Assembly: GCA_023428465.1 (NCBI GenBank)
Contig: JAEYXM010000140.1
Span: 1-12,977 of the forward strand
DNA: 12,977 nucleotides
From: Actinomycetes bacterium
Lineage (GTDB): Bacteria; Actinomycetota; Actinomycetes; Actinomycetales; Cellulomonadaceae
Reading direction: 5' to 3'
Under the pieces are notes generated by a model that did no database searches, was not told the DNA's origin, and was given only the letters and a program-made list of their open reading frames with translations. Position 1 is the first letter of the stretch, and each line of letters starts with the position of its first letter. Positions 1 through 6,154 of this stretch are shown piece after piece. Both the position numbers and the translations under genes were made by a program.

Positions 1-216
1 GTCGTCCACGCGCTCGGGCGCCACGACGTCGTCCCCCGCCTGACCTGCGACGACGCTCGCCCAGGAGTGCTGGACCTCGGCCAGGTGCCACACGAGCTCG
101 GCGACGGACCAGCCCGGGCACGAGGGCACCGGGGCCTCGGGCGCGGCGAGCGCCACGGCCTCGAGGAACCGCTCGGACTGCTCCCGGACGGCGGCGACGT
201 ACGACTCGTGGTCCAT
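1..216 (-). CDS. Maleylpyruvate isomerase-like / DinB-fold mycothiol-dependent protein, N-terminal part only
   Basis: The first 72 codons are visible on the minus strand, starting at ATG 216-214 and running open through base 1, so the gene continues beyond the left edge. The protein begins MDHESYVAAVREQ and contains CPGWSVAELVWHLAEV at about residues 33-48. This is the hallmark of the N-terminal domain of the mycothiol-dependent maleylpyruvate isomerase/DinB-like superfamily, where the helix His (H44 here) is normally a metal ligand. Members are small soluble thiol-S-transferase or isomerase-like enzymes, and most have unknown substrates. The start has GGAG only one base from the ATG, too close for a good ribosome site. 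A TAGGCT -10-like box lies 8 nt upstream, so a leaderless message is likely. It is divergent from mrp. The family call is fairly secure; the specific reaction cannot be told from this fragment. Confidence 0.85.
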   Translation of the reverse strand, partial: MDHESYVAAVREQSERFLEAVALAAPEAPVPSCPGWSVAELVWHLAEVQHSWASVVAGQAGDDVVAPERVDD

Positions 217-224
217 GCTCCGCG

Positions 225-230
225 AGCCTA
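225..230 (-). promoter_or_regulatory. Candidate -10 box for the minus-strand MPI-like gene (leaderless)
   Basis: Read on the minus strand, TAGGCT is followed by 8 nt and then the ATG at 216. That is the usual distance from a -10 hexamer to the transcription start, so the message probably begins at or next to the A of the start codon. No convincing -35 is visible, as is common in actinobacteria. This is inferred from sequence alone. Confidence 0.4.
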
Positions 231-322
231 CGCGGCGTCGTCGGGCCCGCCGAGGGCACCGACCGCACGCCCCGCCCCGCCGGGTCCCAGGCCGTCCGCC
301 GGAGGTCCCACGGCGGGCGACC

Positions 323-328
323 TACGAT
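323..328 (+). promoter_or_regulatory. Candidate -10 box for mrp (leaderless)
   Basis: TACGAT lies 7 nt upstream of ATG 336, the ideal spacing for a leaderless transcript starting at that ATG. The box overlaps the alternative ATG at 327, which would then lie upstream of the mRNA 5' end. This decides the mrp start in favour of 336. No clear -35 is seen. Confidence 0.5.
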
Positions 329-335
329 GGATCCC

Positions 336-1478
336 ATGTCTGCACCCACGGTCGAGTCGATCACCGCCGCCCTCGCCGGCGTCATCGACCCCGAGATCCG
401 CCGCCCGATCACCGAGCTGCGCATGGTCCGCGAGATCCAGGTGATCGAGGGGCCGGACGGCGCCGAGGTCATCGTCGGCATCGACCTGACCACCGCCGGC
501 TGCCCGCTGCGCGACACGATCACCCGCGACGTCACGGCGGCCGTGGGCGCCCTCGAGGGCGTCGCAGCCGTGCAGGTCGCGATGGGCGTGATGAACGAGC
601 AGCAGAAGGCGGAGCTGAAGTCGATGCTCCGCGGCGGCACCCCGGAGGCGGTCATCCCGTTCGCGCAGCCGGACTCCCTGACGCGCGTGTACGCCATCGG
701 CTCCGGCAAGGGCGGCGTCGGCAAGTCGTCCGTGACGGCGAACCTCGCGGTCGCGATGGCGGCGGAGGGCCTGAAGGTCGGCGTCGTCGACGCGGACGTG
801 TACGGCTTCTCGATCCCCCGGATGCTGGGCGTGGACCAGCCGCCGACGAAGGTCGACGACATGATCCTGCCGCCCGTCGCGCACGGGGTGAAGGTCATCT
901 CGATCGGCATGTTCGTGCCCCCGGGCAAGGCGGTCGTGTGGCGCGGGCCGATGCTGCACCGCGCCCTCGAGCAGTTCCTCTCGGACGTGTACTGGGGCGA
1001 CCTGGACGTCCTGCTCCTGGACCTGCCGCCCGGTACGGGCGACATCGCCATCTCGGTCGCGCAGCTGCTGCCGACCACCGAGCTCGTCATCGTCACGACG
1101 CCGCAGGTCGCGGCAGCCGAGGTCGCCGAGCGCGCCGGCTCGATCGCCGTCCAGACGCGCCAGCACGTCGTCGGCGTCATCGAGAACATGTCGTGGCTCG
1201 AGCAGCCCGACGGGACGCGCCTGGAGGTCTTCGGCTCCGGTGGCGGGCAGACGGTCGCGGAGAACCTGACGAAGGCGATCGGCGCCGAGGTGCCGCTGCT
1301 GGGCCAGGTGCCGCTCGACGTCACGCTGCGCGAGGCGGCCGACGGCGGGACGCCCGTCACGCTCGCGGACCCGGACAGCCCGGCCGCCACCGTGCTGCGC
1401 GACCTGGCGCGCAACCTGGGTCACCGCGCCCGCGGCCTGGCGGGCCGCCCGCTCGGTCTGACCCCGGTCCAGCACTGA
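336..1478 (+). CDS. mrp: Mrp/ApbC/NBP35-family Fe-S cluster carrier ATPase
   Basis: This is a cytosolic P-loop ATPase of the family that binds Fe-S clusters and transfers them to apo-proteins. From M at 336 it has 380 residues. Residues 8-85 form the N-terminal MIP18/FeS-assembly-P domain (VIDPEIRRPITELRMV, then TAGCPLRD with C56). The deviant Walker A GSGKGGVGKS is at 122-131, VVDADVYGFSIPRML (150-164) follows, and LLLDLPPGTGD (226-236) is the Walker B/switch region; all are typical of Mrp. The cysteine pair that usually follows IENMS and binds the bridging cluster is absent: here the segment reads ENMSWLEQPDG (283-293). As far as I recall, actinobacterial Mrp proteins share this lack. ATG 327 would add three residues, but the -10 box at 323-328 and the absence of a ribosome site favour 336. 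It appears to be a single-gene transcript. The name mrp is secure; cluster binding without CxxC is uncertain. Confidence 0.96.
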   Translation: MSAPTVESITAALAGVIDPEIRRPITELRMVREIQVIEGPDGAEVIVGIDLTTAGCPLRDTITRDVTAAVGALEGVAAVQVAMGVMNEQQKAELKSMLRGGTPEAVIPFAQPDSLTRVYAIGSGKGGVGKSSVTANLAVAMAAEGLKVGVVDADVYGFSIPRMLGVDQPPTKVDDMILPPVAHGVKVISIGMFVPPGKAVVWRGPMLHRALEQFLSDVYWGDLDVLLLDLPPGTGDIAISVAQLLPTTELVIVTTPQVAAAEVAERAGSIAVQTRQHVVGVIENMSWLEQPDGTRLEVFGSGGGQTVAENLTKAIGAEVPLLGQVPLDVTLREAADGGTPVTLADPDSPAATVLRDLARNLGHRARGLAGRPLGLTPVQH

Positions 1479-1491
1479 CCCGGTCCAGCAC
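1459..1491 (+). repeat. Tandem duplication across the mrp stop codon
   Basis: TGACCCCGGTCCAGCAC (1459-1475) is followed directly by TGACCCGGTCCAGCAC (1476-1491). The copies differ only by one C in the C run. The real mrp stop is the TGA at the start of the second copy; the TGA in the first copy is out of frame (CTG ACC). It looks like a recent slippage duplication that shaped the C-terminus. Confidence 0.85.
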
Positions 1492-1539
1492 CGTCCCTCC
1501 GGCCCCACGTCCGCGCCCACGCGCCCGGCATGTGGCTGA

Positions 1540-1565
1540 TGTTCGTTTCTGAGCGATACTGTTCG
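1540..1565 (+). promoter_or_regulatory. Candidate promoter and DeoR-type operator before deoR-galT-galK
   Basis: Two direct copies of TGTTCG lie at 1540-1545 and 1560-1565, exactly 20 bp apart (about two helical turns). They bracket the -10-like box GATACT (1555-1560), which overlaps an alternative TACTGT (1557-1562). GATACT ends 7 nt before ATG 1568, so the transcript may be leaderless. ATGTTCG resembles the half-site used by the related repressor GlpR. The natural reading is autorepression of the operon by its first gene product. The repeats are seen directly; operator function is inferred. Confidence 0.4.
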
Positions 1566-1567
1566 AC

Positions 1568-2374
1568 ATGCTCGCTCAGCAACGCCAGGAGCTGATCCTC
1601 GCGGCCATCCGGGCCCGCGGCGCCGTCCGCGTCGCCGACCTCGTGGCGGACCTCGACGTGTCGGACATGACGGTCCGCCGCGACATCGCCGACCTCGCCC
1701 GCCGCGGTCTCGTCCGCCGCGTCCACGGTGGCGCGGTCGACCTGCACCACGCCACGCACGAGCCCGGCTTCCGTGCCAAGCGCGAACTCGCCACGGACGA
1801 GAAGTCCGCCATCGCGCGCGAGGCCGCCAGCCTCGTCACCCCCGGTGCCGCCGTCGCGCTCTCCGCGGGCACGACGACGCACCTCCTCGCGGGCCTCCTC
1901 GCCGCCGACCGCTCGCTGCGGCCGCTGACCGTCGTCACCAACTCGCTCCCGGCCGCCGAGGCGCTGCACCGCCCCGAGGACCGCGACCTCACCGTCGTCC
2001 TCACCGGCGGCACGCGGACGCCGTCGGACGCGCTCGTCGGCCCCGTCGCCACGCAGACCCTCGCCGGGCTGCGCGTGGACGTCACCTTCCTCGGGGTGCA
2101 CGGCATCGACCGCGACGCCGGGCTCACCACGCCCAACCTGCTCGAGGCGGAGACGGACCGCGCGCTCGTCGCAGCCGCCGCCACGACCGTCGTCCTCGCC
2201 GACCGCAGCAAGTGGGGCGCCGTCGGCCTGTCCCGCATCGTCGGGCTCGAGGACGTCGACGTGCTGATCTGCGACGACGGGCTTCCCGACGAGGCCGCGA
2301 CCGCGCTGCGCGACGTCGTCGGTTCCCTCGTCCTGGTGCCTGCACCTGGCCGACCCGTGGAGGCGCACCGATGA
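1568..2374 (+). CDS. DeoR/GlpR-family transcriptional regulator of the galactose operon
   Basis: This 268-residue protein has the full family length (about 250-270). Residues 5-57 form the N-terminal winged helix-turn-helix, with the recognition helix VSDMTVRRDIADL (31-43) and the wing RRVHGGA (50-56). Residues 75-235 form the DeoRC sugar-phosphate-sensing domain, which is ISOCOT-like. Its visible landmarks are the phosphate-binding loop SAGTTTH (99-105), TNSL (124-127), LTGG (145-148) and the signature ADRSKWG (211-217). Family members are usually repressors released by a phosphorylated sugar. Being first in an operon with galT and galK suggests that galactose-1-phosphate or a related metabolite is the effector, which is inference. 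Its stop overlaps the galT start (ATGA, 2371-2374), so translation is coupled. It starts at the first ATG behind a -10-like box, without a clear ribosome site. Confidence 0.95.
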   Translation: MLAQQRQELILAAIRARGAVRVADLVADLDVSDMTVRRDIADLARRGLVRRVHGGAVDLHHATHEPGFRAKRELATDEKSAIAREAASLVTPGAAVALSAGTTTHLLAGLLAADRSLRPLTVVTNSLPAAEALHRPEDRDLTVVLTGGTRTPSDALVGPVATQTLAGLRVDVTFLGVHGIDRDAGLTTPNLLEAETDRALVAAAATTVVLADRSKWGAVGLSRIVGLEDVDVLICDDGLPDEAATALRDVVGSLVLVPAPGRPVEAHR

Positions 2375-3555
2375 ACGTCCGACGCACCGCGACCCGCATG
2401 GCCGACGGCCGCGAGCTCATCTACTTCGACGACTCCGAGCCCTACGTCTCCGGCGCGGCCACCCGCAGGCTCGACGACCCCCGGCCGCTCGAGAACCGCT
2501 TCGCGCCCGTCGTCGGCGACGACGGCGTCGCCCACCCCGCCACGGCCCCCGAGATGCGGCGCGACCCCCTGACCGGCCAGTGGATCCCCATGGCGTCACA
2601 CCGGATGCACCGGACCCACCTCCCTGCCGCCGACGCGTGCCCGCTGTGCCCGGCCCGCCCGGGCGCCCCCTACAGCGACGGCGAGGTCCCCGACACCGAC
2701 TACGACGTCGTCGTCTTCGAGAACCGCTTCCCCGCCCTGCTGCAGCTGCCCGACGCCGCCCGGGACACCTCCTGGCTCGTCGACGAGGAGCCGCTGTGGC
2801 CCGCCCGGCCCGCAGCCGGCCGGTGCGAGGTCGTGTGCTTCTCCGCCCAGCACGACGCGTCGGTCGCCGACCTGCCGCCGCACCGGGTCCGCACGATCAT
2901 CGAGGCCTGGGCCGACCGGACGACGGCGCTGGGCGCGCTGCCCGGCATCGAGCAGGTGTTCTGCTTCGAGAACCGCGGCCGGGAGATCGGCGTGACCCTG
3001 CCGCACCCGCACGGGCAGATCTACGCCTTCCCGTTCCGGACGCCGCGCACCGAGCTCATGCTGCAGCAGGCGCAGGCCCACTGGCACCGCACAGGCCGCA
3101 GCCTCCTGCGCGACGTGCTCGACGCCGAGCGCCGCGCCGGCACCCGCATCGTCCTGGAGTCCGAGCACTGGACGGCGTACGTGCCCGCCGCGGCCCGCTG
3201 GCCCGTCGAGGTGCACCTCGCGCCGTCGCGCGACGTCCCCGACCTCCCCGCCCTGGACGACGCCGAGCGTGCGGACCTCGCGCGCGTCTACCCCGAGCTC
3301 CTGCGCCGGCTCGACCGGTTCTTCGTGGACCCCACGACGGGCGCACCCATCCCCCTGCCCTACATCGCGGGGTGGCACCAGGCCGTCGTCGGCCAGGGCC
3401 GCGACCTCGGTCGCCTGCACCTGCAGGTCTTCTCGGTGCTCCGGGCGCCGAACAAGCTCAAGTACCTCGCCGGCGTCGAGTCGGGCATGGGTGCGTGGAT
3501 CAGCGACACCACGCCCGAGCTCATCGCCGCGCGACTGCGGGAGGTGGCCCGATGA
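2371..3555 (+). CDS. galT: Galactose-1-phosphate uridylyltransferase
   Basis: This cytosolic Leloir enzyme swaps UMP between UDP-glucose and galactose-1-phosphate, giving UDP-galactose and glucose-1-phosphate. At 394 residues it is about 45 longer than the E. coli enzyme, mainly at the N-terminus. The four positions matching the zinc ligands are present: C90 and C93 (CPLC), H161 (CFSAQH) and H212. The catalytic motif HPHGQIYAF is at 212-220, with H214 as the expected nucleophile that becomes uridylylated. ENRF (117-120) and the C-terminal half with HLQVFSV (350-356) complete the two HIT-like halves. ATG 2371 is chosen because GGAGG lies 7 nt upstream and the start overlaps the deoR stop; an open frame extends further upstream but only inside deoR. 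Its stop overlaps galK (ATGA, 3552-3555). Identity is secure. Confidence 0.96.
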   Translation: MNVRRTATRMADGRELIYFDDSEPYVSGAATRRLDDPRPLENRFAPVVGDDGVAHPATAPEMRRDPLTGQWIPMASHRMHRTHLPAADACPLCPARPGAPYSDGEVPDTDYDVVVFENRFPALLQLPDAARDTSWLVDEEPLWPARPAAGRCEVVCFSAQHDASVADLPPHRVRTIIEAWADRTTALGALPGIEQVFCFENRGREIGVTLPHPHGQIYAFPFRTPRTELMLQQAQAHWHRTGRSLLRDVLDAERRAGTRIVLESEHWTAYVPAAARWPVEVHLAPSRDVPDLPALDDAERADLARVYPELLRRLDRFFVDPTTGAPIPLPYIAGWHQAVVGQGRDLGRLHLQVFSVLRAPNKLKYLAGVESGMGAWISDTTPELIAARLREVAR

Positions 3556-4784
3556 CCACGACCCCCGAGCCGCGCTGGGTCACCGCCTGGACCCGCCCCG
3601 AGGGCGCGGCGCGCGCCGCCGCAGCATTCCGCGGCGCGTTCCGGACCGAGCCCGACGGCGTCTGGTCCGCGCCCGGGCGGGTCAACGTCATCGGTGAGCA
3701 CACCGACTACAACGCAGGCCTGTGCCTGCCGATCGCCCTCCCCCACCGCACCTACGTGGCACTGCACAGCCGGACCGACGCCGTCGTGCGCCTGTTCTCC
3801 GCGCAGGAGCCCTCGGGCGGCATCTGGGAGGCCGACCTCGACGACGTCACCCCCGGGTCGGTCAGCGGCTGGGGCACGTACGTCGCGGGCGTCGCCTGGG
3901 CGCTACGCGAGGCGGGCTACGAGCACGTCAGCGGGTTCGACGCCGTCGTGGACTCGTGCGTGCCGTACGGGGCGGGGCTGTCGTCGTCGGCGGCGCTCGA
4001 GTGCGCCGTGGCCGTCGCCCTCGACGACCAGCACGGCCTGCTGCTCTCGGGCGACGACGAGGGCCGCACGCGCCTCGCCGAGGTGTGCGTCCGCGCCGAG
4101 AACGCGATCGCGGGCGCCCCCACCGGGGGTCTGGACCAGACGGCATCCCTGCGCTCCCGGCCCGGGCACGCGATGCTCCTCGACTTCCGCGACGGCGCCA
4201 CGCGGCCCGTCCCGCTCGACCTCGCCGCGGTCGACCGCGCGCTCCTCGTGGTCGACACGCGGGCCGAGCACCAGCACGCCGGCGGCCAGTACGCCGCCCG
4301 CCGCGAGGCGTGCGACCGTGCCGCGCACCTGCTCGGCGTGGAGTCGCTCCGGGACGTGCGCGACGCCGACGCGGCGCTGGCCCGCCTCGGCGAGCTCGTC
4401 CCGGGCGCCGACGGCGCCGAGCTGTGCCGGCGGGTCCGCCACGTCGTCACCGAGAACGCGCGCGTCGAGCAGGTGACGCAGCTCCTCGCCGCGGGCCGGG
4501 TGGACGACGTCGGGCCCGTGCTCACGGCCGCGCACGCCTCCCTGCGCGACGACTACGAGGTCAGCTGCCGCGAGCTCGACCTCGCAGTGGGCACCGCGCT
4601 CGCCGCCGGGGCGCTCGGCGGCCGGATGGTCGGCGGGGGCTTCGGCGGGTCCGCGATCGCCCTGGTCCGGGCCGACGACGTCGCACCGGTCGCCACGGCC
4701 GTCGCCGCCGCCTTCGCCGAGGCCGGTCTCGCCGACCCCGCGTTCCTCGTCGCGACGCCGCAGGAGCCCGCCGGGCGCGACTGA
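3552..4784 (+). CDS. galK: Galactokinase
   Basis: This GHMP-family kinase phosphorylates galactose at C1 with ATP, the first committed Leloir step. It has 410 residues, within the usual bacterial range of about 380-410. The galactokinase signature GRVNVIGEHTDYN is at 42-54. The ATP-binding GHMP motif PYGAGLSSSAALE is at 138-150. GGLDQTASL (192-200) carries the expected catalytic Asp at 195. The third motif GGRMVGGGFGGSAIAL is at 356-371. ATG 3552 overlaps the galT stop and has GGGAGG 7 nt upstream. It is the last gene of the deoR-galT-galK operon, and a hairpin follows at 4815. No UDP-galactose 4-epimerase or mutarotase is nearby, so those must be encoded elsewhere. Identity is secure. Confidence 0.97.
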   Translation: MTTTPEPRWVTAWTRPEGAARAAAAFRGAFRTEPDGVWSAPGRVNVIGEHTDYNAGLCLPIALPHRTYVALHSRTDAVVRLFSAQEPSGGIWEADLDDVTPGSVSGWGTYVAGVAWALREAGYEHVSGFDAVVDSCVPYGAGLSSSAALECAVAVALDDQHGLLLSGDDEGRTRLAEVCVRAENAIAGAPTGGLDQTASLRSRPGHAMLLDFRDGATRPVPLDLAAVDRALLVVDTRAEHQHAGGQYAARREACDRAAHLLGVESLRDVRDADAALARLGELVPGADGAELCRRVRHVVTENARVEQVTQLLAAGRVDDVGPVLTAAHASLRDDYEVSCRELDLAVGTALAAGALGGRMVGGGFGGSAIALVRADDVAPVATAVAAAFAEAGLADPAFLVATPQEPAGRD

Positions 4785-4814
4785 CGCCCGGTCGGAGCGG
4801 TCGCCCGAGCGATC

Positions 4815-4837
4815 GGTCGGCCGGTCCGCGGCCGACC
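4815..4837 (+). terminator. Candidate terminator hairpin after galK
   Basis: GGTCGGCCG (4815-4823) pairs perfectly with CGGCCGACC (4829-4837) around a 5-nt loop, 30 nt after the galK stop. There is no U-tract, as is common for high-GC actinobacterial terminators. It would end the galactose operon before the lipoprotein genes. Confidence 0.5.
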
Positions 4838-4860
4838 CGCGACCATCGGCCGATGCGCGG
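4837..4860. promoter_or_regulatory. Imperfect dyad, candidate regulator site upstream of lipoprotein gene A
   Basis: CATCGGCCGATG (4844-4855) is a perfect 12-bp palindrome. CCGCG (4837-4841) and CGCGG (4856-4860) extend the symmetry, with a 2-nt offset on the left. It begins at the last base of the preceding hairpin and ends about 50 bp before the possible -10 of gene A. It could bind a dimeric regulator, or be GC-rich coincidence. Confidence 0.25.
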
Positions 4861-4909
4861 CCGCGGACGGTTCGTCCTTGCGACCGATGCCGGTTCGCCG
4901 GACCCGGCC

Positions 4910-4915
4910 TACCGT
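4910..4915 (+). promoter_or_regulatory. Possible -10 box for lipoprotein gene A
   Basis: TACCGT fits the loose TANNNT pattern and would give a leader of about 30 nt before ATG 4951. No -35 match is visible at the right distance. This is a weak call. Confidence 0.25.
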
Positions 4916-4950
4916 GGAGGGACCCGACCGCCGAACGCCGAAGGACCCGC

Positions 4951-5988
4951 ATGTCGCTCCCGTCGACCCGCACCGCCCAGCCGGCCCCGCACGCGCCACG
5001 GCACGTCGCGGTCGCGTCCGCCGCCGTCGTCGGCCTGCTCACCCTGACGGGCTGCGGCGGTGGCGACCCCGAGCCGACGCCCACCCCGACGTCGTCGGGC
5101 TCGCCGCTCGAGACGCTCCTCGAGGAGTACCTCGGCGACTGGTCGAACGAGCAGGTGAACGCGCAGCTCGTGCGCATGGAGGAGCTCGTCGCGGAGTGCA
5201 TGGCCGGGGAGGGCTTCGACTACACGCCGGTCGACTACGCCGCCATGGACCTCGACATCCTGGGTGAGTCGGTCGGGGCCGAGCCGGGCACCACCGAGTA
5301 CGCGAAGGAGTACGGGTACGGCCTCACGAACAACCCGGTCCTCGGCGACGCCCAGCCGGAGGACCCCAACGCGGACTACGTCGCCGCGATGACACCCGCC
5401 GAGCAGGACGCCTACTACACGGCCCTCTACGGCACGGCCTACGAGACGCTCGAGGACCCCGAGGCCGCGATGACGACCGACTGGACCGAGCTCGGCTGCA
5501 CCGGGTGGGCGCAGAACCAACTGATCGACGTCGGCGACGACACCGACGCGTTCGCCGCCCTGCAGGACGAGATGGTCACGATGCTGGCCGCCGCCGACGC
5601 CGACCCCCGCCTCGACCAGGCCGACGCGGACTGGGCCAGCTGCATGGCCGGGCGCGGCCACCCCGGCCTCACCGCCGTCGGAGACGCCGAGGCGGCCATC
5701 ACGGCGGAGCTCCAGGCCCTCCAGCAGGAGGCCTACGCCGCGGCGACGAACCCGGCGACCGGCGTCGTCGACGAGGCCGCCGCGCAGACCGCGCTCGCCG
5801 AGCCGCTCGCCGACCTGGGCCGGCGCGAGATCGCGACCGCGGTCGACGACGTGGAGTGCCAGGAGGAGTCGGGCTACGCCGCCGTGCGCGCCGCCGTCGA
5901 CGCCGAGTACCAGGCCGAGTTCCTCGCCGAGCACCGCGAGGAGCTCCTGCATTGGCTCGCCTCACTGAACGACCTGCGCGAGGAGTAG
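4951..5988 (+). CDS. Secreted four-cysteine lipoprotein, paralogue A (unknown function)
   Basis: I do not recognise a named family. The 345-residue protein has a lipoprotein signal: a basic start, a hydrophobic stretch at about 19-34 and the lipobox LTGC with C35 as lipidation site. A Pro/Thr linker (40-50) follows, then a globular, acidic, mostly helical-looking domain. Shared with the next two genes are EELVAECMAGEGFDYTPVDY (77-96), YGYG (121-124), DPNADY (138-143), TPAEQDAYYTALYG (148-161), GCTGWA (182-187), DWASCMAGRGHPGL (227-240), the VECQEESGY segment (301-309) and FLAEHREEL (324-332). Its four mature-domain cysteines are C83, C183, C231 and C303. They could make two disulfides outside the cell. 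ATG 4951 has GAAGGA ending 5 nt upstream. The setting in front of a MacAB-like exporter suggests a cell-surface partner of that exporter, which is inference. Confidence 0.9.
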   Translation: MSLPSTRTAQPAPHAPRHVAVASAAVVGLLTLTGCGGGDPEPTPTPTSSGSPLETLLEEYLGDWSNEQVNAQLVRMEELVAECMAGEGFDYTPVDYAAMDLDILGESVGAEPGTTEYAKEYGYGLTNNPVLGDAQPEDPNADYVAAMTPAEQDAYYTALYGTAYETLEDPEAAMTTDWTELGCTGWAQNQLIDVGDDTDAFAALQDEMVTMLAAADADPRLDQADADWASCMAGRGHPGLTAVGDAEAAITAELQALQQEAYAAATNPATGVVDEAAAQTALAEPLADLGRREIATAVDDVECQEESGYAAVRAAVDAEYQAEFLAEHREELLHWLASLNDLREE

Positions 5989-6038
5989 TCCAGGAGATCC
6001 GGCGCCCGGCCCAACCTTTCGGGCCCGACGGACGTCTG

Positions 6039-6044
6039 TAGATA
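6039..6044 (+). promoter_or_regulatory. Possible -10 box for lipoprotein gene B
   Basis: TAGATA lies in the 160-nt gap between lipoprotein genes A and B, an AT-rich spot in GC-rich DNA. It would put transcription start near 6051 and give a leader of roughly 100 nt packed with hairpins. No -35 is convincing. Confidence 0.3.
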
Positions 6045-6047
6045 CGG

Positions 6048-6137
6048 GGGCGCGCAGATCCGCGCGCCCGCCCGGTGGGCCGGGAACTGGTGCCGCCCCA
6101 CCGGGATCTTCGCGCTGCCGGCGTCGGGACGACGCTG
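6048..6137 (+). promoter_or_regulatory. Structured leader: three consecutive hairpins before lipoprotein gene B
   Basis: Three stems follow each other almost without gaps. First, GGGCGCGC (6048-6055) pairs with GCGCGCCC (6062-6069). Second, CCCGGTGGG (6071-6079) pairs with CCCACCGGG (6097-6105). Third, CGGCGTCG (6119-6126) pairs with CGACGCTG (6130-6137) with one G-U pair and a 3-nt GGA loop. The ribosome site comes 6 nt later. This could be a regulatory 5' UTR, a terminator cluster for gene A, or both. The pairing is seen directly; the function is not known. Confidence 0.45.
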
Positions 6138-6143
6138 CACCCG

Positions 6144-6148
6144 GGAGG
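6144..6148 (+). promoter_or_regulatory. Ribosome binding site deciding the start of lipoprotein gene B
   Basis: GGAGG ends 6 nt before ATG 6155 but touches the alternative ATG at 6149. The later ATG is therefore preferred, shortening the protein by two residues. Confidence 0.65.
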
Positions 6149-6154
6149 ATGACG

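Noticed and set aside
1528..1571. Inverted repeat GCATGT ... ACATGC around the deoR start
   Set aside because: The arms are 6 bp with a 32-nt gap, and one arm includes the start codon. It is weaker than the TGTTCG direct repeats.
3903..5201. Open frame of 432 codons on the minus strand across galK and lipoprotein A
   Set aside because: It spans two well-supported plus-strand genes and an intergenic hairpin. It shows no domain signature.
6008..6025. GGCCC/GGGCC stem after lipoprotein A as a terminator
   Set aside because: It has only 5 pairs, an 8-nt loop and an alternative pairing register. It is too weak to call on its own.
6013..6037. ECF-sigma-like promoter (AAC, 17 nt, CGTCT) before lipoprotein B
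   Set aside because: The -35 lacks the GG before AAC (CCAAC). Such short matches are expected by chance in GC-rich DNA.
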